Source: DASUBV01 sp036510065
Lineage (GTDB): Bacteria > Actinomycetota > Actinomycetes > Streptosporangiales > Streptosporangiaceae
Length of the DNA stretch: 64,000 nt
NCBI GenBank assembly: GCA_036510065.1
Contig: DATCEO010000156.1
Span: 22,127-86,126, forward strand
Direction: 5' to 3'
The notes below the pieces were generated by a model, which was not told where the DNA came from, made no database searches, and saw only the letters and a program-made list of their open reading frames with translations. The position numbers and the translations under genes are program-made. Shown in pieces: positions 8,640 through 16,536 of this stretch (positions are counted from its first letter, which is position 1; the number at the start of each line of letters is the position of its first letter).

Positions 8640-10360
8640 GGCTGGCTTCCTTCCGGCAGGAGGGCTTCGCGGGCGGGGTGCCGGGCCAGAGCCCGGTCGC
8701 GGATCGCGCGGAGCCGGTGCATGACCTCGTTGGCGCCGCGGCCGAAGTAGTCGTGCAGGAGCGAGTATTCCGCGTACAGGTCGTCGTAGACGTCGGCGCT
8801 GGCCGGGGCGGGCCGGTACGCCGCCTCGCGCTTGCCGCCCATGGCCGCCGCCGCGGCGGGCACGTCGGGGTAGGCACCCGCGGCGACGGCCGCGTGAATC
8901 GCGGCGCCCAGCGCCGGGCCCTGGCCGGAGGAGATCAGGCTGAGCGGCCGGCGGAGCACGTCCGCGTACACCTGCATCACGAACGGGTCCTTGAGCAGGC
9001 CGCCGGCCACTACCAGCTCGGTGACGCCGACGCCGGAGGACTCGAAGGCGTCGATGATGACCCGCGTCCCGAACGCGGTGGCCTCCACGAGCGCCCGGTA
9101 GATATCCGGCGCCCGGGTGGCCAGGGTGGCGCCGACCAGGGCTCCCGACAGGTAGTGATCGACCAGCACGGAACGGTTGCCGCTCAGCCAGTCCAGGGCG
9201 ATCAGGCCGTGCGCCCCGGCGGGCTGCCGGGCGGCCTCCTGCGACAGCAGCTCGAACAGCGAGATGGCGCGCCGGGCCGCCTCGCGGGTGTAGGCGGCCG
9301 GGACGGCCTGGTCGGCGAACCAGGCGAAGATGTCGCCGACCCCGCTCTGCCCGGCCTCGTAGCCCCACAGCCCGGCCACGATGCCGCCGTCCACCGCCCC
9401 GCACATGCCGGGCACCTCGGCCAGGGCGGCCGCGCTCAGCACGTGACAGGTCGAGGTCCCCATGATGGCCACCAGCTGACCGGGCCCGATCGCGTTCGCG
9501 GCCGGCGGCGTCACGTGCGCGTCCACGTTGCCGACCGCGACCGCGATGCCGGCGGGCAGCCCGGTCCACCGCGCGGCCCGTGGTGTCAGCCGTCCGGCCA
9601 GGGTGCCCAGCTGCGCCACCGGATGCGCGAGCTTGTCGTCGGCAAAGGCGGCGAAGGCCGGGTTCAGCGCGCCGAGGAAATCCCGGGAGGGATAACGCCC
9701 GTCCTGCCAGATGCCCTTGTACCCGGCCGTGGCGGCGTTGCGGGTCTCGGCACCGCACAGCTGCCAGACGATCCAGTCCGCCGCCTCGATCCAGCGGTCG
9801 GCCCGGTGATAGGCGGCCGGGTCCTCCTCCAGCAGCTGCAGGCCCTTGGCGAACTGCCACTCCGAGGAGATCTTGCCGCCGTACCGGGCGAGCCACCGCT
9901 CCCCCCGCTCGGCCGCCAGGGCGTTGATCCGGTCGGCGTGCGGCTGGGCGGCATGATGCTTCCACAGCTTGGCGTAGGAGTGCGGGCGGCCCCGCAGGTC
10001 GGGCAGCTCGCTGAGCGGGGTCCCGTCGCGAACCGCGGGCAGCACCGTGCAGGCGGTGAAGTCGGTCGCGATCCCGATGACGGCGGACGGGTCGATGCCG
10101 GCCTCGGCGATGGCCGCCGGGACGGCCTCCCGGAGCACGTCCAGGTAATCCTGCGGGTCCTGCAGGGCCCAGTCGGGCGGCAGCGGCTCACCGGTCGCCG
10201 CCAGCACGTCGTCCATGACGCCGTGGCGGTACTCATGCACCGCGGTGCCGAGCTCGGCACCGTCAGCCACCCGGACCACCAGCGCCCGCCCGGACAGGGT
10301 CCCGTAGTCGACCCCGATCACGCACGCGGCAAGCTCGTTGTTAGCGCGCACACCTACCAT
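8636..10360 (-). CDS. araB: Ribulokinase (FGGY family)
   Basis: This 574-residue FGGY kinase should phosphorylate L-ribulose with ATP. N-terminal ATPase motif: VIGVDYGTLSGRALVV. Other features are TACTVLP, SSEWQFAKGLQLLEEDP, EAADWIVWQLCG, the MGTSTCHVL phosphate loop and the C-terminal VVAGGLLKDPFVMQVYADVL. The DYGT-S-RA signature is typical of bacterial AraB rather than xylulokinase. It lies 58 bp downstream of the LacI-type gene and overlaps araD by four bases, so lacI-araB-araD-araA is probably one transcript. Confidence 0.93.
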   Translation of the reverse strand: MVGVRANNELAACVIGVDYGTLSGRALVVRVADGAELGTAVHEYRHGVMDDVLAATGEPLPPDWALQDPQDYLDVLREAVPAAIAEAGIDPSAVIGIATDFTACTVLPAVRDGTPLSELPDLRGRPHSYAKLWKHHAAQPHADRINALAAERGERWLARYGGKISSEWQFAKGLQLLEEDPAAYHRADRWIEAADWIVWQLCGAETRNAATAGYKGIWQDGRYPSRDFLGALNPAFAAFADDKLAHPVAQLGTLAGRLTPRAARWTGLPAGIAVAVGNVDAHVTPPAANAIGPGQLVAIMGTSTCHVLSAAALAEVPGMCGAVDGGIVAGLWGYEAGQSGVGDIFAWFADQAVPAAYTREAARRAISLFELLSQEAARQPAGAHGLIALDWLSGNRSVLVDHYLSGALVGATLATRAPDIYRALVEATAFGTRVIIDAFESSGVGVTELVVAGGLLKDPFVMQVYADVLRRPLSLISSGQGPALGAAIHAAVAAGAYPDVPAAAAAMGGKREAAYRPAPASADVYDDLYAEYSLLHDYFGRGANEVMHRLRAIRDRALARHPAREALLPEGSQP

Positions 10361-10418
10361 CCGCCCGATTCTTTCCGCTCAGTCGCTCGCCGGTCCAGCC
10401 GCCTAGTCCCGGCGCCGG

Positions 10419-11495
10419 TCATCCGGCCGCGCCGGCGGCGCTGTCCCGCACGATCAGCTCCGTGCCGACGGGCTGCTGCGGGCCGTCCGCGCGGGCTCCG
10501 GAGATTTTCTGCACCAGCAGCCGGAGTGCCCGGCGGCCCAGCTCGGCGAAGTCCTGCCGGACCGTCGTCAGCGGCGGCCGGAAGAACTCGGCCTCGGGGA
10601 TGTCGTCGAAGCCAACCACGCTGACATCGCGCGGGACCTGCCTCCCGGTCTCGGACATCGCGCGGATGACGCCGAGGGCCATCTGGTCGTTCATGCACAG
10701 CACCGCGGTGACCTCCGGCAGCGCGGCCAGCGCCCGCCCGGCCTGGTATCCCGCCCGGGACGACCAGTCGCCGGTCATGACCGCCGGCGCTGGGACGCCC
10801 GCCTGGGCCAGGGCCTGCCGCCAGCCGGCCGCCCGCTCCTGAGCGTCGAGGCTCGTTTCCGGCCCGCCCACCAGGTGCACGCAGCGGTGGCCCAGGCCGA
10901 GCAGGTACTGCGTGGCGGCGATGGCGCCGCCGGCGTTGTCGACGGCTACCGAGGCCAGCGGGGCGCTGGTGCCGCAGCCCACCGCCACGAGCGGCACCTC
11001 GTCCGGCATGCCGACCAGGGCCGCTACCGCGGAGACGCTCGGCGCGATGACGATGATGCCCTCCACGCCCTGGCTCAGCAGCCGCTCGACCGCGTCGAGG
11101 GCCGAGCCGTGATCCAGCGCCAGCAGGCTGGCGACAGAGACGAAGTAGGTACCGGCTGCCGCCTGCTCGATGCCGTACAGCATGGAGGCCGGGCCGACCA
11201 GGTCGGTATCGCAGCTGATGACGCCCAGCGTGTGGGTCCGGCGGGTCACCAGCGTGCGGGCGGCGGCGTTCGGCCGGTAGGCGAGCTTGCTGATCGCCGC
11301 GAGCACGTTATCCCTGGTCTGCGGGCGGACGTTGGGATGGTCGTTCACGACCCGGGAAACCGTCTGGTGGGACACGCCGGCCAGCCGGGCCACGTCCGCC
11401 ATGACAGGCCGCCGGGCCACCGGTCGCGCTGGCCGGCTTGCCGCCGGGCGGCTTGCCGCCGGGCGAAAGGCTGAGCCTCCCGCTGACGAAGCCAT
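10419..11495 (-). CDS. LacI-family repressor, likely of the arabinose module
   Basis: This 358-residue regulator has an N-terminal helix-turn-helix (MADVARLAGVSHQTVSRVVN) and hinge (YRPNAAARTLVTRR), then a periplasmic-binding-protein-like sensor domain ending in VPRDVSVVGFDDIPEAEFF and LTTVRQDF. I chose the ATG at 11495, which has AGGAG nine bases upstream; a longer frame to 11693 has no support. An Ala/Arg/Pro-rich tail precedes the DNA-binding domain and contains a small 15-bp DNA repeat. The gene is followed at 58 bp by araB. The perfect palindrome at 15057-15070, upstream of the sugar-binding protein gene, is its most likely operator. The inducer is inferred to be L-arabinose or a derivative. 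Confidence 0.9.
   Translation of the reverse strand: MASSAGGSAFRPAASRPAASRPARPVARRPVMADVARLAGVSHQTVSRVVNDHPNVRPQTRDNVLAAISKLAYRPNAAARTLVTRRTHTLGVISCDTDLVGPASMLYGIEQAAAGTYFVSVASLLALDHGSALDAVERLLSQGVEGIIVIAPSVSAVAALVGMPDEVPLVAVGCGTSAPLASVAVDNAGGAIAATQYLLGLGHRCVHLVGGPETSLDAQERAAGWRQALAQAGVPAPAVMTGDWSSRAGYQAGRALAALPEVTAVLCMNDQMALGVIRAMSETGRQVPRDVSVVGFDDIPEAEFFRPPLTTVRQDFAELGRRALRLLVQKISGARADGPQQPVGTELIVRDSAAGAAG
11434..11463. repeat. 15-bp tandem repeat in the lacI-type gene
   Basis: Two exact copies of CGGCTTGCCGCCGGG encode an Arg-Pro-Ala-Ala-Ser duplication in the N-terminal extension of the regulator, just before the DNA-binding domain. Confidence 0.7.
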
Positions 11496-11801
11496 GCCCA
11501 CGGTCTCCTCTCGCCAGGCCGGCGCGAGCCCCCTGATCTGACAATATTCGCACATACCTGGCCGGAAAAGCCGACCGCAGGTGCCCGCGGCGGCGGCCGC
11601 AGCAAGGGTACTCCGGTGCAGGCAGGGGGAGCCGGAAACGCCGGCCTGCCAGCCGCCACTGTAGGCCAGGCCAGCCACGATCCGCCAGGTCACCTGTCGG
11701 CCGCGGGCAGGCGGGCCGGCTGGTTACCCGGGTGCCGGGTGCCGGGACCGGGTGCCAGCACTGGGTCGGCCGGGCGGCCGCCGGGGCACGTCCGCTCGCG
11801 G
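11496..11801. other. Gap between the ABC ATPase gene and lacI; probable lacI promoter region
   Basis: The 306 bp carry no credible gene. On the minus strand, an AT-rich patch near 11539-11554 stands out against GC-rich surroundings and lies 44-59 nt upstream of the lacI start, where a promoter or operator is expected. The rest is GC-rich without clear structure. Confidence 0.4.
11539..11554 (-). promoter_or_regulatory. TGTGCGAATATTGTCA motif shared with the sugar-binding-protein promoter
   Basis: The minus-strand sequence TGTGCGAATATTGTCA lies 44-59 nt upstream of the lacI start. The same motif minus one base (TGTGCGAATTTGTCA) occurs at 15130-15144, upstream of the sugar-binding-protein gene. 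The core TGCGAATATTGTCA is partly palindromic (10 of 14 positions). It may bind a second regulator or the LacI protein itself. Confidence 0.45.
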
Positions 11802-12611
11802 TCAGCGGCCCTTCTGGCGGGCCTCCAGGGCGGCCCGGTACTCCTGCACCACCATCTCGGTCAGCTCGTCCACCGAGGTATCCGCGCTGGGCTTGTCGTA
11901 GGTGATCTCGCCGTGCTGGAGCAGGTTGACCCGGTCGCAGACCTCCAGGACCTGAGCGTAGTTATGGGCGATGATGATCACCGACACGTCGCCGCGCGCC
12001 TTGAGGTCCCGCACCAGCCCGAGGATCAGCGCGCCCTCCTTGGCCCCCATGGCGGCCAGCGGCTCGTCCAGGAGCAGGATCTTCGCGTCCGAGTACACCG
12101 AGCGGGCCACCGCGATGCCCTGCCGCTGCCCGCCGGACAGCTTGGCCACCTCGACGTCCACCGACGGGATCCGCACCCCCATGTCCGCCAGGTGCTCCCT
12201 GGCCAGGCGGCGCATCTTCCGGTTGTTGAGCATGGGTCCCCGCCGGAGCTCCCGGTTGAGGTACATGTTGTGGTAGACGCTCAGCTCGTTGATGAGGGCG
12301 AGATCCTGGTAGACGACGTCGATGCCGAAGGCCCGGGCGTTATCCACCCCTTTCAGGGTCACCTCCTCGCCGCGCAGCAGGATCCGGCCGGTGTCCGGCG
12401 GCTGGAAGCCGCAGAGGATTTTGAGCAGGGTCGACTTCCCGGCGCCGTTATCTCCGATCAGTCCTAGTACCTCACCGGGGGCCAGCCGGATGTTCACGTC
12501 GGTCAGCGCCGTGACGGCACCGAAGGACTTGCTGATGTGCTCGCCGCGCAGGACATCGGCGACCGGCCCCGGCGCGGCCGGTGCCGAGCTCTCGCTAACG
12601 TCGCTGGTCAT
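11802..12611 (-). CDS. Sugar ABC transporter, ATP-binding protein
   Basis: This 269-residue single-domain ATPase energises uptake of a pentose. Walker A is GDNGAGKSTLLK, the signature is LSGGQRQGIAVARS and Walker B is AKILLLDEPLAA. EHISKSFGAVTALTDVN is typical of the ribose/arabinose (CUT2) group. Most CUT2 ATPases such as RbsA and AraG are tandem two-domain proteins of about 500 residues; this one is a single copy like FrcA. Its start overlaps the permease stop by one base (TGATG), so the two are co-translated. It probably works as a homodimer with the permease and the binding protein encoded upstream. Confidence 0.9.
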   Translation of the reverse strand: MTSDVSESSAPAAPGPVADVLRGEHISKSFGAVTALTDVNIRLAPGEVLGLIGDNGAGKSTLLKILCGFQPPDTGRILLRGEEVTLKGVDNARAFGIDVVYQDLALINELSVYHNMYLNRELRRGPMLNNRKMRRLAREHLADMGVRIPSVDVEVAKLSGGQRQGIAVARSVYSDAKILLLDEPLAAMGAKEGALILGLVRDLKARGDVSVIIIAHNYAQVLEVCDRVNLLQHGEITYDKPSADTSVDELTEMVVQEYRAALEARQKGR

Positions 12612-13666
12612 CAGGACCTCCCTGCCCTTCGCAGCCGGGTGAGATACACGTTGGCGATCATGGCGGCGAGGATCGCGGCGCCCAGGATGATCAGGAACGG
12701 GTTGGAGCTGATGCCCAGCAGGTTGAAGCCGTCCTGCAAGATCGCGAGCACCAGCATGCCCAGGAGCGCGCCGAGGACCGTGCCGGAGCCGCCCGCCAGG
12801 GCCGTCCCGCCGATGACCGCGGCCGCGACCGCGTAGAACATGGGGGTGAAGCCCCCGGCGCTAGGGTCAATGGTGTTGGTGCGGAACGCCTCCAGGATCC
12901 CGGCGACGGCACCGAGCGTGCTCGTGGCCATGAAGTTGCCGAATTTGATCTTCGCGACGCTGATGCCCGCCTCGCTCGCGCCGAGCAGGTTCCCGCCCGT
13001 GGCCACGGTATGCAGCCCCCAGCGCGTCCTGATCAGCACGAAGTGGAAGATCGCGACCAGCACCACGGCCCAGATGATCTCCGCCCAGGCGAACCCGCCG
13101 AACCACTTCCCGATGCCGAGCGCCTCGGGCGGCAGGTTCTTGGCCTGGGCCTGCGAGATGGTCAGCATGAAGCCGTTGAGGATGAAGGCGGTGCCCAGGG
13201 TGGCGATGAACGAGGGCACCTTGAGCCGGACCACCAGGAAGCCGTTGATCAGGCCGATGATCGCGCCGCAGATCAGCGCCAGCACGATGGCCAGGAAGAC
13301 CGGGATGTGGTAGTCGGTGATGAAGAAGTACATCAGGAACGGCGACAGCACCCAGACGTAGCCGACCGACAGGTCGATCTCCCCGCACACCAGCAGCAGC
13401 ACCTCGCCGATGGCGATGATGGCGTACGGCGCGGTCCCCTGGGAGACGTTGATGATGTTGAGCCGGGTGAAGAACGACGTGCTGGCTGAGCTGACGAAGC
13501 CGAAGTAGATCACCAGCACGGCCGCGACGATAAAGACGCTGGCCTCGCGCTGGCGCAGGAATGCGGCGCCGCCGCGGCCGAACATAGATCGCAGGCCAGC
13601 GCCCGATCCGGGGCCGCTACCGGGGCCGGCGAGGGGGTCCGCGCTTCGCTGGGCAGTCTCGCTCAC
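12611..13666 (-). CDS. Sugar ABC transporter permease (CUT2 family)
   Basis: This 351-residue integral membrane protein has about ten hydrophobic segments. Family hallmarks include GEVLLLVCGEIDLSVGYVW, a glycine-rich stretch (AIIGLINGFLVVRLKVPSFIATLG), ASEAGISVAKIKFGNFMA and VIGGTALAGGSGTVLGALLG, all typical of RbsC/AraH/XylH permeases. It follows the sugar-binding-protein gene by 128 bp containing a large stem-loop and runs directly into the ATPase gene. Pentose specificity is inferred from araBDA on the same strand. Confidence 0.9.
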   Translation of the reverse strand: MSETAQRSADPLAGPGSGPGSGAGLRSMFGRGGAAFLRQREASVFIVAAVLVIYFGFVSSASTSFFTRLNIINVSQGTAPYAIIAIGEVLLLVCGEIDLSVGYVWVLSPFLMYFFITDYHIPVFLAIVLALICGAIIGLINGFLVVRLKVPSFIATLGTAFILNGFMLTISQAQAKNLPPEALGIGKWFGGFAWAEIIWAVVLVAIFHFVLIRTRWGLHTVATGGNLLGASEAGISVAKIKFGNFMATSTLGAVAGILEAFRTNTIDPSAGGFTPMFYAVAAAVIGGTALAGGSGTVLGALLGMLVLAILQDGFNLLGISSNPFLIILGAAILAAMIANVYLTRLRRAGRS

Positions 13667-13711
13667 GTCACCTGTCCGTTCTGTCTACCTGCCGCGTCTG
13701 TGGCCCGGGCC

Positions 13712-13790
13712 GTGCGCGTGGCGCCGGCCGCCGCCGGCCTGGGAGCCCAGCCACAAGCTCCGGCCGGGGCGGCGGCGCCACGCGCTGCAC
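13712..13790 (-). other. Intercistronic stem-loop between the sugar-binding protein and the permease
   Basis: Long GC-rich inverted arms (GCGCGTGGCGCCG at the left, CGGCGCCACGCGC at the right) flank an inner palindromic region just after the binding-protein stop. The position between the two transporter genes suggests a partial terminator or RNA stabiliser that keeps binding-protein mRNA in excess of permease mRNA, as known for other ABC operons. Confidence 0.6.
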
Positions 13791-13794
13791 CGGG

Positions 13795-14949
13795 TCAGGT
13801 GCTGATCGGCCCGGTCTTACTCAGGTACTTCTCGGCCGTGGTCGACCCCTCGAACCTGGTGGAGGGCGAGGTGTAGGGAGCGGCGTTGGCCTTGGTCACG
13901 AACTTCAGTCCCGTGTCGGTCGCCGGCGGCGAGACCAGGCCGCCCGAGAGCTTGAACAGATACAGGTACAGCGTAGGCAGGAAACCCTGCAAATAGGGCG
14001 ACTGGTCAATGGTGAAGCCGAGCTGGCCTGCCTTGATGGCCGTCAGCGTGGCCGGCTCCAGGTCAAACCCGCCGGACGAGACCTTGCTGGTCAGGCCGTA
14101 CTTGGCCAGCGCCGGCCCGAGCAGTGCGGTCGAGCCGCCGTCCACGGCGAAGACGCCCTGCAGCTTGCTCCCGTTGGCCTGGATGAACTCCGGGATGCTG
14201 GTGTTCTCCTGGCTCTGCGACGCGCCGCTGTCGAAGCCGGCCGTGTGCAGGATCTTCAGGCCCTTGCCGGCCGCCAGGATCGCGGCGTTCGCGCCGTCCA
14301 GCCGCGGCTGGATGTTCAGCGAGCCCGGCTGGGCGATGATGCCGCAGGCGGTCCCGCCGTGCGGCATGGTCGCCGCGACGCGGGCGCCGACCTCCTGGCC
14401 CGACACGTACAGCTCCTGGCCCACGTAGGCCAGGCCGTTGGTGGGGCTGCTGGTCGCCCCGTTGGCGTTGTAGGTGACGACCGGGATGCCGGCTGACAGG
14501 GCCTTGGCAATGGGGCTGGTGAAGGCCGTCGCCGACACCACCGTGCTCGCGATGCCGGCCGAGCTCGCCGCGATAGCCGCGTTGAAGGACGTCAGCATGG
14601 TGGGGACGGTCGGCTGCGTGGAGGTCGCGCCCGTCCAGGACGGCGTCGGGAGGCCGAGCAGGGCCGCGGCGTCGGCGAACCCGTACTGGGTGGGGGTGAA
14701 GAAGGAGTTGTCGGTGACGTGATTGATGAAGGTGAACTTCCACTTCGGGGTGCTGGGGAAGTTCCCGGCCGTGTCCTTGGCCGCCTGGGCCGTGCTGCTG
14801 CCATTCGAGCCGCAGGCAGCGAGCAGGGCCGAGGCGGCCGCCGTGGCGCTGACCAGGCCAGTCCCCTGGAGCAGGCGGCGACGACTTGGCCCGTCCTTCA
14901 TATTGAGCGTTTGGATTGCCTCATCGACCTTCGGGTCGATTTTGTCCAT
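13795..14949 (-). CDS. Sugar ABC transporter substrate-binding lipoprotein (Tat-type signal)
   Basis: This 384-residue periplasmic-binding-protein type 1 lipoprotein has a twin-arginine motif at residues 23-25 (SRRRLLQGTG), a hydrophobic stretch and a lipobox ending at Cys46 (ALLAAC), so it is probably exported folded and anchored outside. The mature part has the ribose-binding-protein pattern: FTFINHVTDNSFFTPTQYGF, GIPVVTYNANG, YVGQELYVSGQEVGARV and VFAVDGGSTALLGPAL. I set the start at 14949, where GGAGG lies six bases upstream. It is the first gene of the uptake part of the arabinose module. L-arabinose is the likely ligand because araBDA and lacI follow on the same strand. Confidence 0.9.
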   Translation of the reverse strand: MDKIDPKVDEAIQTLNMKDGPSRRRLLQGTGLVSATAAASALLAACGSNGSSTAQAAKDTAGNFPSTPKWKFTFINHVTDNSFFTPTQYGFADAAALLGLPTPSWTGATSTQPTVPTMLTSFNAAIAASSAGIASTVVSATAFTSPIAKALSAGIPVVTYNANGATSSPTNGLAYVGQELYVSGQEVGARVAATMPHGGTACGIIAQPGSLNIQPRLDGANAAILAAGKGLKILHTAGFDSGASQSQENTSIPEFIQANGSKLQGVFAVDGGSTALLGPALAKYGLTSKVSSGGFDLEPATLTAIKAGQLGFTIDQSPYLQGFLPTLYLYLFKLSGGLVSPPATDTGLKFVTKANAAPYTSPSTRFEGSTTAEKYLSKTGPIST

Positions 14950-15056
14950 CGCAGACCTCCGGGATGTTGAAGGGGTTCGCACCTGACCCGTGGCTGCAGC
15001 GTCAGCCCGGCATGCGCAGGCGACGGCGGGCTGACCTGCACGGCTGGCCCTGCCGT

Positions 15057-15070
15057 TGTGAGCGCTCACA
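15057..15070. promoter_or_regulatory. LacI-type operator TGTGAGCGCTCACA
   Basis: This is a perfect 14-bp palindrome with the central CG expected for LacI-family operators. It lies 108-121 nt upstream of the sugar-binding-protein start and just downstream of a predicted transcription start, so bound repressor would block elongation. The LacI-type protein encoded at 10419-11495 is the obvious candidate. Confidence 0.75.
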
Positions 15071-15099
15071 TCTGGTTGACGGTGCATGTTAGACGCCAC

Positions 15100-15129
15100 A
15101 AACTAGAACAGGCCTAGATCAGGAGTCAA
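15100..15129 (-). promoter_or_regulatory. Predicted promoter of the arabinose uptake genes
   Basis: On the minus strand, TTGACT (15124-15129) and TAGTTT (15100-15105) are separated by 18 bp, a fair match to a housekeeping promoter. Transcription would begin near 15093, leaving a leader of about 145 nt that contains the operator. Confidence 0.5.
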
Positions 15130-15144
15130 TGACAAATTCGCACA
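15130..15144 (-). promoter_or_regulatory. TGTGCGAATTTGTCA motif directly upstream of the -35 box
   Basis: This copy of the motif also found before lacI (11539-11554) abuts the predicted -35 hexamer, a position suited to an activator. Confidence 0.4.
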
Positions 15145-15189
15145 GATGCGAAGATGTGATTTGGCCGCCGGGCCGCCGGGCGGCCGCCT

Positions 15190-15372
15190 GCGAGGCCGGG
15201 CCGGCCGCCGATGCGGCCGCCGTCTGCGAGGGCCGGACGCCGATGCGGCGGCCGTCTGCGAGGGCCGGACGCCGATGCGGCGGCCGTTTGCGAGGGCCGG
15301 ACGCCGATGCGGCGGCCGTTTGCGAGGGCCGGACGCCGATGCGCGAGGGCCGGACGCCGATGCGGCGGCCGG
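15190..15372. repeat. 32-bp tandem repeat array between ispG and the sugar-binding-protein gene
   Basis: Three full 32-bp copies (15226-15257, 15258-15289, 15290-15321) start with GCGAGGGCCGGACGCCGATG. They are followed by a 21-bp truncated copy (15322-15342) and a last partial copy from 15343. A degenerate 36-bp copy precedes them at 15190-15225. The unit is not a multiple of three, so the array is not coding. It marks the junction between the isoprenoid genes and the arabinose module and ends 15 bp from the ispG stop. Confidence 0.9.
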
Positions 15373-15386
15373 CCCGGCACCCGGAA

Positions 15387-16523
15387 TTACTCGGCCGCGG
15401 GCTCCATCTGCGCCGCGAGCTTCATGGCTTCCTCGATGAGGGTCTCGACGATCTGGGACTCGGGGACGGTCTTGACGACCTCGCCGCGAACGAAGATCTG
15501 GCCCTTGCCGTTGCCCGAGGCGACGCCGAGGTCGGCCTCCCGCGCCTCGCCGGGCCCGTTCACCACGCAGCCCATGACCGCGACGCGCAGCGGCACGTCC
15601 ATCCCCTCCAGCGCCGCGGTGACCTCGTCGGCAAGCTTGTACACGTCGACCTGGGCGCGCCCGCAGGACGGGCAGGACACGATCTCCAGGCCCCGCTCGC
15701 GCATTCCGAGCGACTCCAGGATGGCGATGCCGACCTTGACCTCCTCGACCGGCGGGGCGGACAGTGACACCCGGATGGTGTCCCCGATGCCCTCGGCCAG
15801 CAGCGCGCCGAACGCGACCGCCGACTTGACTGTGCCCTGGAAGGTCGGGCCCGCCTCGGTGACGCCCAGGTGCAGCGGGTAGTCACACTGCTGCGCCAGC
15901 TGCCGGTAGGCGTTGATCATGACCACCGGGTCGTGATGCTTGACCGAGATCTTGATGTCAGTGAAGCCGTGCTCCTCGAACAGCGAGCACTCCCAGAGCG
16001 CGGACTCGACCAGGGCCTCGGGCGTGGCCTTGCCGTACTTGGCCAGCAGCCGCTTGTCCAGGGACCCGGCATTGACCCCGATCCGGATGGGCACGCCGGC
16101 CGCCGAGGCGGCCCGGGCGATCTCCCCGACCTTGTCGTCGAACGCCTTGATGTTGCCCGGGTTCACCCGCACCGCGGCACAGCCCGCGTCGATCGCGGCG
16201 AACACGTACTTGGGCTGAAAGTGAATGTCGGCGATCACCGGGATCTGCGACTTGCGGGCGATATCCGGCAGCGCATCCGCATCATCCTGGGACGGCACCG
16301 CCACCCGCACGATCTGGCAGCCCGCCGCGGTCAGCTCGGCGATCTGCTGCAGCGTGGCATTGACGTCAGCGGTCAGCGTCGTCGTCATCGACTGCACCGA
16401 TACCGGCGCGCCGCCCCCAACCGGCACGGCGTGGCTGCCCTTGCCCACCATGATCTGGCGGGAAATGCGCCGTGCCGCCACCGGCTCCGGCGGCAGCTGG
16501 GGAATCCCTAGGTCAACAGTCAT
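15387..16523 (-). CDS. ispG: (E)-4-hydroxy-3-methylbut-2-enyl-diphosphate synthase (IspG/GcpE)
   Basis: This 378-residue enzyme carries out the penultimate step of the MEP isoprenoid pathway, reducing the cyclic diphosphate to HMBPP. The TIM-barrel part has VQSMTTTLTADVNATL, VPVIADIHFQPKYVFAA-type residues and VRVNPGNIK. The C-terminal [4Fe-4S] site has SCPSCGRAQVDVYKL and GCVVNGPGEAREADLG. Length is normal for actinobacteria. It is 14 bp downstream of the site-2 protease gene and close to dxr, a conserved actinobacterial gene order. The DUF4081 gene that usually follows is displaced to 3972-4829. Confidence 0.97.
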   Translation of the reverse strand: MTVDLGIPQLPPEPVAARRISRQIMVGKGSHAVPVGGGAPVSVQSMTTTLTADVNATLQQIAELTAAGCQIVRVAVPSQDDADALPDIARKSQIPVIADIHFQPKYVFAAIDAGCAAVRVNPGNIKAFDDKVGEIARAASAAGVPIRIGVNAGSLDKRLLAKYGKATPEALVESALWECSLFEEHGFTDIKISVKHHDPVVMINAYRQLAQQCDYPLHLGVTEAGPTFQGTVKSAVAFGALLAEGIGDTIRVSLSAPPVEEVKVGIAILESLGMRERGLEIVSCPSCGRAQVDVYKLADEVTAALEGMDVPLRVAVMGCVVNGPGEAREADLGVASGNGKGQIFVRGEVVKTVPESQIVETLIEEAMKLAAQMEPAAE

Positions 16524-16536
16524 CTGGGCAATCGCC

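Noticed and set aside
7962..9965. 667-residue frame covering araD and most of araB
   Set aside because: Only the last 225 residues are AraD; the rest is araB read in another frame with Arg/Gly-rich text.
4802..10624. Long plus-strand frames opposite the arabinose genes and the TAP-like gene
   Set aside because: All are antisense to genes with clear catalytic motifs and consist of Gly/Arg/Pro-rich text.
11495..11693. Longer start of the LacI regulator at 11693
   Set aside because: Extra residues lack conservation features, and ATG 11495 has AGGAG at a good distance.
15190..15372. CRISPR array
   Set aside because: The 32-bp units are directly adjacent with no spacers and no cas gene is near. 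This is a minisatellite.
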